From Salinivirga cyanobacteriivorans (GTDB taxonomy: Bacteria > Bacteroidota > Bacteroidia > Bacteroidales > Salinivirgaceae), in the NCBI RefSeq assembly GCF_001443605.1, contig NZ_CP013118.1:2119501-2183500 (forward strand): 64,000 nt of DNA. Reading direction: 5' to 3'. Below the pieces are notes generated by a model. The model did no database searches. It was not told the origin of the DNA and saw only the letters and a list, made by a program, of their open reading frames with translations. The translations under genes and the position numbers were made by a program. Positions 9,066 to 17,695 of the stretch are shown in pieces. Position 1 is the first letter of the stretch; each line of letters opens with the position of its first letter.

Positions 9066-9641
9066 TTAAATAAATTGTTCTACAACACAGCTGATGCGGT
9101 TAAAAACCTCATCGACAGTTCCAACTCCGTCTATATCGTAATGTTTATGATGTCTTGTATAAAAAGTTATGACCGGCTCAGTACTTTCCCTGTAAATTTG
9201 CAGTCGATTTTGCAATACATCTTCGTTCTGATCATCGGCCCTACCCGATTCTATGCCTCTTTTCCGCATGCGCTCAAGCAGTTCTGCTTCCGGAACTTTT
9301 AGGTCTATCATTAATTTTATGGTTTCGCCCCTTTCAAAAAGTTCTGAGCGTAATATTTCTGCCTGCCTTATAGTCCTGGGAAATCCATCAAAAATAAAAC
9401 CCTTTTCATCGTTGTGCTGATCAAGGAATTTCATCACCAAATCAACCACCAACTCATCCGGCACAAGATCGCCCTTTTCCACATATTTTTTTGCTCTGAG
9501 ACCCAAAGGCGTCTCTTCGTCCATTTCCTTGCGGAAAATATCGCCGGTAGAAATGTGTCTTAAGTTATATCGTTCACTAATCCGATCAGATTGTGTCCCT
9601 TTGCCAGAACCCGGGGGGCCAAAAAGTACAAGGTTAAACAT
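9066..9641 (-). CDS. adk: Adenylate kinase
   Basis: A 191-residue kinase that interconverts ATP + AMP and 2 ADP. The P-loop GPPGSGKGTQ is at residues 7-16, and the AMP-binding/hinge motif DGFPRT follows near residue 80. The LID is short, without a zinc-binding insertion. It lies 14 nt after hpt and 6 nt before obg. Length and motifs are complete. Confidence 0.97.
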   Translation of the reverse strand: MFNLVLFGPPGSGKGTQSDRISERYNLRHISTGDIFRKEMDEETPLGLRAKKYVEKGDLVPDELVVDLVMKFLDQHNDEKGFIFDGFPRTIRQAEILRSELFERGETIKLMIDLKVPEAELLERMRKRGIESGRADDQNEDVLQNRLQIYRESTEPVITFYTRHHKHYDIDGVGTVDEVFNRISCVVEQFI

Positions 9642-9655
9642 AAGCTGTTATTTTT

Positions 9656-10189
9656 TTATTCGACCTTATAAATATGCGGCAAATTTCGCCCTAATCCATC
9701 ATAATCAAGACCATAGCCTATAATAAAATCGGGTGGGATACTAAAGCCGACATAATCTATGTCAAAATCTTTTGTATAAGCTTCAGGCTTATACAAAAGT
9801 GTTGCTACTTTAATATCGGCTGGGTCATACCCTCTGAGTTGCTTAATAATTTGCTCCAGAGTTAAACCCGAATCAACTATATCTTCAATAATAATCACTG
9901 TTTTATCGGCAATATCTTCGTTTATTCCGATTAGCCTTTTTACTTTACCTGAAGAAAAAGTCCCCTCATAGGAGGCTAATTTAAGAAACGATATGGGGGC
10001 AGGAACAGTAATATATTTAAATAGATCTGAAGCAAACATAAAAGAACCATTTAGGATACCCAGAAAAATAACATCCTTATCTTTCAGGTCTTTATTCATT
10101 TGGGCTGCAATAGCCTTTACCCGCTCCAGTATTTTATCATGATGAATGGAGATTTCGAATGTTTTGTCGTGGATTTTAACTTTATTCAT
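9656..10189 (-). CDS. hpt: Hypoxanthine(-guanine) phosphoribosyltransferase
   Basis: A 177-residue purine salvage enzyme that converts hypoxanthine or guanine plus PRPP to IMP or GMP. The PRPP-binding loop VIIIEDIVDSGLTL is intact and the base-binding C-terminal region has DYVGFSIPPDFIIGYG. It is the first gene of the hpt-adk-obg-PAP2 operon and is divergent from purE, so two purine genes share one intergenic region. No clear promoter was found for this strand. Confidence 0.96.
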   Translation of the reverse strand: MNKVKIHDKTFEISIHHDKILERVKAIAAQMNKDLKDKDVIFLGILNGSFMFASDLFKYITVPAPISFLKLASYEGTFSSGKVKRLIGINEDIADKTVIIIEDIVDSGLTLEQIIKQLRGYDPADIKVATLLYKPEAYTKDFDIDYVGFSIPPDFIIGYGLDYDGLGRNLPHIYKVE

Positions 10190-10192
10190 AAA

Positions 10193-10221
10193 TTTGGATT
10201 AAGGTGATTTTTGTATATTTG
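10193..10221 (+). promoter_or_regulatory. Promoter upstream of purE
   Basis: TTTG at 10193-10196 and a perfect TATATTTG at 10214-10221, 17 nt apart, fit the Bacteroidota -33/-7 consensus. This predicts a leader of about 140 nt before the purE ATG. The leader contains a 29-codon open frame (10262-10351) of uncertain meaning. Confidence 0.6.
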
Positions 10222-10371
10222 ATGCGAAAATACAAAGGTTCATCTACAATTTCATTATTTTATGAAAAATAATGAATTAAATGACTTGATTAAGAAGAAA
10301 TTTATTCCAGAACTTAATGTGAAAATAATTGTTTTTTTTATTGAACTATAAACCGCCCAAATGTTATTATT

Positions 10372-10878
10372 ATGACACCAAAAGTTAGTATTATCATGGG
10401 CAGCACTTCTGATTTACCAATAATGGAAAAAGCTGCCCAGGTGCTTGATGAGTTTAAAATCCCATTCGAAATCAACGCACTTTCTGCCCATCGTACCCCG
10501 GAAAAAGTTGAAGAATTTGCTCAAAATGCTTATGATAAAGGAATACGCGTAATAATTGCCGGCGCAGGTATGGCTGCACACTTACCAGGCGTTATTGCTG
10601 CTTTAACACCAATTCCGGTAATAGGGGTGCCCATAAATGCTTCTCTCGACGGTTTAGACGCTGCCCTCTCTATCATGCAGATGCCCCCGGGGATACCTGT
10701 TGCTACAGTAAGTATAAACGGAGCTAAAAATGCTGGTATTTTAGCAGCACAAATACTGGCTACAGATAATAAAGAAATTTTTGAGGCCACGGTGGCTTAT
10801 AAAACAGACCTAAAACAAAAAATCGTTAAAGCCAACGAGGAACTCGCAAAAATAAAATACGAATACAAAACAAATTAA
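10372..10878 (+). CDS. purE: N5-carboxyaminoimidazole ribonucleotide mutase (PurE class I)
   Basis: A 168-residue enzyme of de novo purine synthesis that moves the carboxyl group of N5-CAIR to give CAIR. Motifs are MGSTSDLPIMEKA at the N terminus, SAHRTPE with the catalytic histidine near residue 43, and GAGMAAHLPGV. No purK lies next to it. A strong hairpin terminator follows, so it is probably monocistronic. Confidence 0.97.
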   Translation: MTPKVSIIMGSTSDLPIMEKAAQVLDEFKIPFEINALSAHRTPEKVEEFAQNAYDKGIRVIIAGAGMAAHLPGVIAALTPIPVIGVPINASLDGLDAALSIMQMPPGIPVATVSINGAKNAGILAAQILATDNKEIFEATVAYKTDLKQKIVKANEELAKIKYEYKTN

Positions 10879-10904
10879 TATAGTAAGGCAAAATATTTTG
10901 CACT

Positions 10905-10948
10905 AAAGGGATTTATTCATATTTTTCGAATAAATCCCTTTTCTTTTT
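10905..10948 (+). terminator. Rho-independent terminator after purE
   Basis: A 14-bp perfect stem: AAAGGGATTTATTC at 10905-10918 pairs with GAATAAATCCCTTT at 10928-10941 across a 9-nt loop. A T-rich tail runs to 10948. Confidence 0.9.
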
Positions 10949-10962
10949 AAGAAATCTGGTCA

Positions 10963-11772
10963 ATGCAAAAGCTACTTTTATTATTCATCTTTTCGCTAAT
11001 AGTGCATGCAGGGTCTGCAGGCAATTACTATTTTTACGGAGGAGCGCGTCCGGCAGCTATGAGCAACGCTGTTGTGATGTCGCCCAAACTTGCCTATATG
11101 CAAAACCAGGCAGCACTCGGATGGTATGACTCGACTGCTGTTTCAATTTACAGCATGTATCAACCCGATTTACCTCAGCTATCGGTAATAGCTGCGCAAG
11201 GGCGCTTTCCGCTTCTGGGGGGAGGTATGGGGCTACAGGTACAACGGTTTGGGTACGACATTTATAACGAAAATAAAATTGGCCTGGGTTACGGAAAAAG
11301 CCTGGGTGATCATTTTTCAGCAGGTGTACAGTTCAGCTATCTTTACACACATTTAAACGGACCTTACGAATCATTTCACAGTTTAGTTGCCGAAGCCGGC
11401 ATACAGGCTCAATTTGGAGAACGTTGGCTATTTGGAGTAAATATATACAACCCCACCCTTAGCAAAACCGGTGACCATAGAGATGAAACTCCGGAAACAA
11501 TATTGAGAGTTGGTGCAGGAGTACTTGTAACAGACGATTTTCTTATAACATCAGAAGTCGAAAAACACATCAATCAAAAAATCAATTTCCGGGTTGGAAT
11601 TGATTATGAATTTTCAATGGGTCTGAACATACAGGCAGGGTTCCAAACCGAACCCCAAAGTTTTTCAGCAGGAGCCGGCTATAACTTCAACCGATTTGCT
11701 GTGCAGGTGGCAGTTACCAGCAACACTTACCTTGAACCAGGAACACATTTTTCATTGCAATACTTTTTTTAA
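10963..11772 (+). CDS. Exported beta-barrel protein, PorV/PorQ-like N-terminus
   Basis: A 269-residue protein with a signal peptide (about 1-19). The mature start YYFYGGARPAAMSNAVV resembles the N-terminal hatch of FadL/PorV-like outer membrane proteins. The rest alternates aromatic and polar residues in strands and ends with FSLQYFF, a typical outer membrane C terminus. The following exported gene begins 3 nt after its stop, so the two are translationally linked. Function is unknown. Confidence 0.8.
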   Translation: MQKLLLLFIFSLIVHAGSAGNYYFYGGARPAAMSNAVVMSPKLAYMQNQAALGWYDSTAVSIYSMYQPDLPQLSVIAAQGRFPLLGGGMGLQVQRFGYDIYNENKIGLGYGKSLGDHFSAGVQFSYLYTHLNGPYESFHSLVAEAGIQAQFGERWLFGVNIYNPTLSKTGDHRDETPETILRVGAGVLVTDDFLITSEVEKHINQKINFRVGIDYEFSMGLNIQAGFQTEPQSFSAGAGYNFNRFAVQVAVTSNTYLEPGTHFSLQYFF

Positions 11773-11775
11773 ATC

Positions 11776-13791
11776 ATGAGCAGGAAATTAATTCTCATAT
11801 TAGGCATATTGCTCATTAATATGGCTATTTATGGCCAGCAAAAAAGTGCACAGCAATATATTTCGAATATTGCTGAAGAGTTACAGGAAAATGAAGTTGC
11901 AGAATCAACAATCGAAGAAATATCCAATACCCTGACCTATTGGTCTGAAACAAAACCCAACATAAACACCATCACAGCAGAAACCCTGCTTGGCTACCAG
12001 CTAATAAATCCGATGCAGGCAGCAGAAATGCAGGATTACATAAAAAACAACGGCAATTTGCTTTCACCTTATGAGCTCATTTACATGCCCTCTTTCACCC
12101 GACAAACAGCTCAGACCCTAATGCTTTTCTTTACTTTTGGCAAGGAGGAAGAAGAAAAAAAGGACCTTCGGGAATATTTATGGGGCCGGCATGAAATAAT
12201 GACACAGTATAACCGCTTTTTTGAACAAAAACAGGGCTATAAAGATGGCGACTATGAGGGAAAACCCGGCAAAGTATACTTTCGATATCAATATAACCGC
12301 TCGCAGCAATACTCAGCCGGGATTACAGCTGAAAAAGACCCCGGGGAAGCTTTTTTTAAAGGAAGCAATAATCATGGTTTCGATTACTACTCAATGCACA
12401 TTTTTCTAACGCCCGGAGATAGACTAAAAACACTGGCTATAGGCGATTACCAGGTTACAATGGGTCAGGGTTTAATATGTGGGCAGGGCATTTGGGGTGG
12501 AAAAAATTCAGCTACCACACAAATTAGAAATACCCGGCAAGGATTTAAACCCTACAGAAGTGCCACTGAATATGGTTTTATGAGGGGAGCCGGTGTCGAA
12601 GGGAGCCTTAAAAACATAAACGCAGGGCTGTTCGCAAGCTACCAGGATATTGATGCAACCGTTGACACTTTAGACAAGCCCGTTATTTCGAGCCTTTCAG
12701 CTACTGGATTGCATCGTACTACAGGGGAACAAGCCAAAGAAAACAGCGTAAAAGAATTTATTGCCGGGAGTTTTATCAATGGCCGTTTTGGCAACCTGAA
12801 CATTAACCTGAACAGCATTTTCACAAACTACGAGCACACAATTCAAAAATCTGGTCAATTGTATGACCTTTACGACCCTGAGGGACAAAATTTTGCCAAC
12901 TTATCGGGAGGGTACACCTACCAGCTACACAGATTTACATTTTTTGGAGAGGTGGCCTGGTCGAAAAATAATCACTGGGCAAACCTGCATGGTCTCTCAT
13001 TCTATCCTTCAGAATCAGCAGGCTTAGCATTGCTTTACAGGAACTACCAAAAAGAGTTCACTGCCTTACACGGCTATGCGTTGGGCGAAGGTTCATCGGT
13101 TCAAAATGAAGAAGGCTATTATTTTGGTTTGGAATGGCTTCCTTTTAAATACACCAAAGTTAATTTATATGCCGACTTGTTTCGATTTCCATGGTTACGT
13201 TACGGGGAAAAAGCACCCACAGATGGAAGCGAATATCTAATCAACATAGATTATGCGCCACAGCGGGAAATTGATATCCAGACACGGTTAAAATACGAAA
13301 AAAAGTCCACAACCGTATCTGACCAGCAATATGCCGATTTAGTTTACGGAGAACTCTACAAATGGCGCATTCAGGCTAAAATGGACTTTACCAAAGAATG
13401 GTCAGGTCAGGCCCGGTTAGCTTTTAGCCATTTTAAACAAGACACAGCCAATTACGATGGGTGGCTCCTTTTTTACGAACACTTTTACGATCCTCCAGAA
13501 AGCAAATTAAGTGCAAGCTTCCGCATAAATATTTTCGATGTGGAGGACTATACCGCCCGAATTTACACCTATGAGCGGGATGTACTTTACAGTTTCTCTG
13601 TGCCATCGTTTCAAGAGACAGGTGTTCGGTATTATTTAAATGCAAAATGGGATATTACAGAATTCATCTCTTTGTATGCCCGGATTGAGCAAACAACCTA
13701 TCTGCACAAAGACGAAATATCATCAGGGAATGAGCTTATAGAAGGTTCAGAAAGAACAGCCATTCACACAAAACTGAGAATAAAGTTTTAA
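11776..13791 (+). CDS. Exported helix-hairpin-helix plus beta-barrel protein
   Basis: A 671-residue protein with a signal peptide ending near YGQQ. Residues about 55-120 resemble a ComEA-type helix-hairpin-helix pair (INTITAETLLGYQLIN and a second helix pair near PYELIYMPSF). From about 130 to the end the pattern is a large outer membrane barrel with many aromatic-girdle strands and a terminal TKLRIKF. Families with this architecture occur in Bacteroidota but I know of no proven function. Helix-hairpin-helix units usually bind DNA, which is odd for an outer membrane protein. It is coupled to the preceding small barrel protein. Confidence 0.8.
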   Translation: MSRKLILILGILLINMAIYGQQKSAQQYISNIAEELQENEVAESTIEEISNTLTYWSETKPNINTITAETLLGYQLINPMQAAEMQDYIKNNGNLLSPYELIYMPSFTRQTAQTLMLFFTFGKEEEEKKDLREYLWGRHEIMTQYNRFFEQKQGYKDGDYEGKPGKVYFRYQYNRSQQYSAGITAEKDPGEAFFKGSNNHGFDYYSMHIFLTPGDRLKTLAIGDYQVTMGQGLICGQGIWGGKNSATTQIRNTRQGFKPYRSATEYGFMRGAGVEGSLKNINAGLFASYQDIDATVDTLDKPVISSLSATGLHRTTGEQAKENSVKEFIAGSFINGRFGNLNINLNSIFTNYEHTIQKSGQLYDLYDPEGQNFANLSGGYTYQLHRFTFFGEVAWSKNNHWANLHGLSFYPSESAGLALLYRNYQKEFTALHGYALGEGSSVQNEEGYYFGLEWLPFKYTKVNLYADLFRFPWLRYGEKAPTDGSEYLINIDYAPQREIDIQTRLKYEKKSTTVSDQQYADLVYGELYKWRIQAKMDFTKEWSGQARLAFSHFKQDTANYDGWLLFYEHFYDPPESKLSASFRINIFDVEDYTARIYTYERDVLYSFSVPSFQETGVRYYLNAKWDITEFISLYARIEQTTYLHKDEISSGNELIEGSERTAIHTKLRIKF

Positions 13792-13857
13792 CGTAATCGA
13801 TTGCAGGCTTAAACAATTCACTCCTACCATAGTTTCAAAAGAAAACGATTTGGCACA

Positions 13858-14277
13858 ATGAAATTATCACAAAAATCATCTCTGAATTATGTCCACGCAG
13901 GTTTATTAATACTGCGTATTGGAATAGGAATCATGTTCATATTTCATGGTTTACCCAAACTACTAAGTGGCCCCGAGGGTTGGGAATCCACAGGGAAAGC
14001 AATGTCTGTTATTGGCATAAACTTTCTTCCTGCATTCTGGGGTTTCATGGCCGGCTTTGCTGAAGCTGTAGGTGGTTTACTTTTAATATTTGGATTGGCT
14101 TTTGTCCCGACCACCCTGATGCTTGCTTTCACCATGCTAATTGCTTTTCTAAATCATTATTTTGGCGGAGACGGGTTCATAAAATACTCACATTCACTTG
14201 AGGCTTTTATATTGTTTGCATCACTTGCGTTGATAGGTCCGGGAAAATACAGGTTAACCAAACTAATGGTTAAATAA
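13858..14277 (+). CDS. DoxX-family membrane protein
   Basis: A 139-residue protein with four membrane helices. The first helix carries the family pattern LRIGIGIMFIFHGLPKL, and GFAEAVGGLLLIFGL fits the second. DoxX-type proteins are small quinone- or redox-associated membrane proteins whose exact role here is unknown. It lies alone between the barrel pair and glnN, 66 nt after the former. Confidence 0.85.
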   Translation: MKLSQKSSLNYVHAGLLILRIGIGIMFIFHGLPKLLSGPEGWESTGKAMSVIGINFLPAFWGFMAGFAEAVGGLLLIFGLAFVPTTLMLAFTMLIAFLNHYFGGDGFIKYSHSLEAFILFASLALIGPGKYRLTKLMVK

Positions 14278-14333
14278 TCGTTAAGTTTTTTATATAGTTT
14301 TCAACATCAGGCTAATAAAACAATTTATTCAAT

Positions 14334-14341
14334 TAATTTTG
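14334..14341 (+). promoter_or_regulatory. -7 element upstream of glnN
   Basis: TAATTTTG is an exact match to TAnnTTTG, ending 48 nt before the glnN ATG. No convincing -33 TTTG is at the right distance. No clear NtrC-type or other nitrogen operator was recognised. Confidence 0.45.
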
Positions 14342-14389
14342 CGTCCGTTGGCTGATCACACATTTCTAACCATTTAATATTTTTTTATT

Positions 14390-16579
14390 ATGACAAACAT
14401 TCGTTTTAAAGCCCTTGAGCAAATTATGCACGATCAGTGCACTACGCCAAAACAAGAACATCAAAAAGTATCTGAGTATTTTGCTCAATACGTTTTCACG
14501 CATGAAAAAATGCAAAACTATCTATCTCAAAAGGCTTATAACGAATTTCAACAGTCAATCAGCAACAATCAACCTATATCGATTCAACTGGCCGACCAGA
14601 TAGCATCTGCGATGAAAGGCTGGGCTATGGAACATGGCGCAACCCACTACACTCACTGGTTTCAGCCATTAAATGGAGCAACAGCTGAAAAACATGATGC
14701 ATTCATCGACTTTGCAGGTGGCAACCACAACCTTGAAAGATTTTCAGGCAAACTGCTTGTGCAGCAAGAACCTGATGCATCGAGCTTTCCAAGCGGAGGA
14801 ATGCGTAACACATTTGAAGCACGTGGCTATACAGGTTGGGACCCAACATCACCAGCTTTCCTTATCGATGGCACCCTGTGTATCCCAACAGTTTTCATAT
14901 CATATAAAGGCGACTCTCTTGATTTTAAAACCCCTTTGCTCAAATCGCAGCGTAGCCTGAGTGAAACAGCAGCTAAAGTTTGCCGTTTGTTTGATCAAAA
15001 TGTATCGTCGGTGAAAGTTACACTGGGTTGGGAACAAGAGTATTTTCTGGTAGACGAAAGACTTTATATGGCCCGCCCCGACCTTCACCTAACAGGACGC
15101 ACTTTAATGGGGCATGCATCGGCCAAAGACCAGCAGTTGGAAGATCATTACTTTGGCAGTATTCCATCACGCGTAATGCAATTTATCCAGGATTTTGAGC
15201 AGCAATCGCATTTACTTGGAATTCCGGTAAAGACACGCCATAACGAAGTGGCGCCGGGCCAATTCGAATGTGCACCTATGTTTGAGGATGTAAACCTTGC
15301 TGTAGATCACAATCAGTTGCTAATGGACCTGATGAAAAAAATTGCAAGAAAACACAAATTCAGGGTACTGCTGCACGAAAAACCATTTCAGGGAGTCAAT
15401 GGTTCTGGTAAACACAACAACTGGTCATTGATGACCAATACCGGTGTTAACCTCCTGTCGCCCGGAAGTATGCCCGGCAAAAACCTGATGTTCCTTACAT
15501 TTCTGGTAAATGCCATTAGTGCAGTATATCATAATGCCGACTTACTACGCAGTTCAATTGTTTCAGCAGGCAATCAACACAGACTTGGAGCCAATGAAGC
15601 TCCTCCAGCAATTATTTCAGTGTTTATTGGACAGGAACTCACAAAAATTATTAACCAAATTGCCGACAGCCCAGAAAAGGAAGAGCTTACAGATGAGCTA
15701 TCGGCTAAAATACAACTGAATATTGCCAATATTCCTGAGTTGTTGCTGGACAATACAGATCGCAACCGTACGTCACCTTTTGCCTTCACAGGAAACCGTT
15801 TCGAATTCCGGGCTGTTGGATCTTCGGCCAACTGTGCATCTCCGATGATCACCCTTAATACCGCAATGGCTGACCAGCTTGATAAATTCTACCAAAAGTT
15901 ATCCGGTAATATGAAAGAAGGTGCAAGTTTCGATAAAACCCTCATCGCTTTGTTACGCGATTTAATTACCAAATCGAAAAACATTCTTTTTGAGGGCGAC
16001 GGATACAGTGATGACTGGATCAAAGAAGCTGAAAAAAGAAACTTAACCAATGTACGTTCAGTTCCCCTAGCGCTGAAAGAATTTACTAAAAAGCATAATG
16101 CAGATCTGTTTAGCAAACATAAAGTATTTTCTGACAAAGAACTTGAAGCCCGATATGAAATATGGCTCGACACTTTTATTAAGCAAATGCAAATTGAATC
16201 ACGGGTATTGGGAGACCTCGCTATTAACCATGTAGTTCCCACGGCTATAAAATATCAAAACATACTGATAGACAACGTTAAAGGATTAAAGGAAATACTT
16301 GATGGCAAGGACTATCGTGAAATGTCGCAACCTCATATTGATTCCATAAAGAAAATCTCCGGACATGTGAAAAACATTCGTGAGATGGTGAGTAATATGG
16401 TTGACGCCCGTAAAAAAGCCAATGATGCTCAGGATATCGCCGAAAGTGCGTTACTTTATGATAAGGAAGTCCAGGTATGGTTCGATCAGATAAGATACCA
16501 CATAGATAAACTTGAGCTCATTTGCGATGATAATATCTGGCCATTGCCAAAGTACAGGGAATTACTGTTTATGCGGTAA
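14390..16579 (+). CDS. glnN: Glutamine synthetase type III
   Basis: A 729-residue GSIII enzyme making glutamine from glutamate, ammonia and ATP. The length (about 720-730) separates it from GSI (about 450) and GSII. Diagnostic motifs are LGWEQEYFLVD, TRHNEVAPGQFE, EKPFQGVNGSGKHNNWS and NRTSPFAFTGNRFEFRA, carrying the metal and substrate glutamates and arginines. GSIII lacks the adenylylation site used to control GSI. A terminator follows directly, so it is transcribed alone. GSIII is a hallmark of Bacteroidota and cyanobacteria. Confidence 0.98.
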   Translation: MTNIRFKALEQIMHDQCTTPKQEHQKVSEYFAQYVFTHEKMQNYLSQKAYNEFQQSISNNQPISIQLADQIASAMKGWAMEHGATHYTHWFQPLNGATAEKHDAFIDFAGGNHNLERFSGKLLVQQEPDASSFPSGGMRNTFEARGYTGWDPTSPAFLIDGTLCIPTVFISYKGDSLDFKTPLLKSQRSLSETAAKVCRLFDQNVSSVKVTLGWEQEYFLVDERLYMARPDLHLTGRTLMGHASAKDQQLEDHYFGSIPSRVMQFIQDFEQQSHLLGIPVKTRHNEVAPGQFECAPMFEDVNLAVDHNQLLMDLMKKIARKHKFRVLLHEKPFQGVNGSGKHNNWSLMTNTGVNLLSPGSMPGKNLMFLTFLVNAISAVYHNADLLRSSIVSAGNQHRLGANEAPPAIISVFIGQELTKIINQIADSPEKEELTDELSAKIQLNIANIPELLLDNTDRNRTSPFAFTGNRFEFRAVGSSANCASPMITLNTAMADQLDKFYQKLSGNMKEGASFDKTLIALLRDLITKSKNILFEGDGYSDDWIKEAEKRNLTNVRSVPLALKEFTKKHNADLFSKHKVFSDKELEARYEIWLDTFIKQMQIESRVLGDLAINHVVPTAIKYQNILIDNVKGLKEILDGKDYREMSQPHIDSIKKISGHVKNIREMVSNMVDARKKANDAQDIAESALLYDKEVQVWFDQIRYHIDKLELICDDNIWPLPKYRELLFMR

Positions 16580-16601
16580 AAACGGATACTAACATAATTA
16601 T

Positions 16602-16648
16602 GGCTCCGAAGAATTTTGTAAACATTATTTTTCGGAGCCTTTTATTTT
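16602..16648 (+). terminator. Terminator after glnN
   Basis: GGCTCCGAA (16602-16610) pairs with TTCGGAGCC (16631-16639), with partial pairing inside the 20-nt loop and a T-rich tail after 16639. Confidence 0.85.
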
Positions 16649-16727
16649 AGTAATTTTATTTAATTAGATATAAACTAATAAAACGCTGATTTGTAAAAAT
16701 ATTGTAACCCATTAATCAAAATTAAAT

Positions 16728-17657
16728 ATGAAGAACTTTTTTACAGAAGATTTCTGGACATCCTTTTTTGAAAAAGCAAGCAACTGGGTAATTAATGAGC
16801 TTCCGTCTATAATCATTCTGCTCATATTTACTTTTATTGCATTTCGACTTGTACGCTTCTTATTGAACCGCTTAAAAAAGATGATCATAAAACGGGCACA
16901 GCGCATGGATAAAGATGATGCAAGTGAAACAGAAAAGAGAATCAACACCCTAATGAATATAGCCCGTGGAGCATCCAACATCGTAATTTGGGCTATTTTT
17001 CTGATGATTTTACTGAGCAAATTTGGAGTAAATATTGGTCCAATTCTCGCAAGTGCTGGTATTTTAGGCCTTGCGCTGGGTTTTGGAGCGCAGGAGCTGG
17101 TCCGCGATTTCATTTCAGGTTTCTTTGTATTGCTCGAAAACCAAATAAGATCCGGAGATGTAGCTATAATTAATGGCACAGCAGGTCTCGTGGAGCGAAT
17201 AGAGCTTCGAACTACCACTCTTCGTGATTTTTCAGGAGTTGTGCATATTTTCCAGAACGGTAAAATCAATTCATTGTCTAACATGACCAAAGAATGGTCG
17301 GCCATTACAGTAGAGATTGGTGTAGCCTATAAAGAAAATGCCGATCATGTTATGAAAGTTATGAAAGAGGTTGCAGAAGACCTCGAACAAGATGAAATGT
17401 TTAAAGACAAAATAAAGGAACCCACTGAAATATTCGGTATTGATCAATTTCTTGATAGCGCAGTACTGTTTAAAGCCAGAATTAAAAGTAAGCCAGGTGA
17501 GCAGTGGGCTCTGGCACGAGAGTATCGCAAACGTATAAAAGCTGTATTCGATGAACAGAACATTGAAATACCATTCCCCCATACCACAGTTTATTGGGGA
17601 CAGGAAATTGCACCCTTACAACTCCATTTAGACAATGCCAAAACAGAAGACAAATAA
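16728..17657 (+). CDS. MscS-family mechanosensitive ion channel
   Basis: A 309-residue small-conductance mechanosensitive channel. An N-terminal amphipathic region and membrane helices precede the pore helix ASAGILGLALGFGAQELVRDF (about residues 109-129), rich in glycine and alanine as in MscS TM3. The cytoplasmic beta domain follows (GTAGLVERIELRTTTLRD), then the alpha/beta cage ending at IPFPHTTVYW. It releases osmolytes during hypo-osmotic shock. The CorA-like gene follows 38 nt later, probably in one transcript. Confidence 0.94.
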   Translation: MKNFFTEDFWTSFFEKASNWVINELPSIIILLIFTFIAFRLVRFLLNRLKKMIIKRAQRMDKDDASETEKRINTLMNIARGASNIVIWAIFLMILLSKFGVNIGPILASAGILGLALGFGAQELVRDFISGFFVLLENQIRSGDVAIINGTAGLVERIELRTTTLRDFSGVVHIFQNGKINSLSNMTKEWSAITVEIGVAYKENADHVMKVMKEVAEDLEQDEMFKDKIKEPTEIFGIDQFLDSAVLFKARIKSKPGEQWALAREYRKRIKAVFDEQNIEIPFPHTTVYWGQEIAPLQLHLDNAKTEDK

Positions 17658-17695
17658 ATAATTTAACTTAGCTATTGGATTAAAACACCACCACT

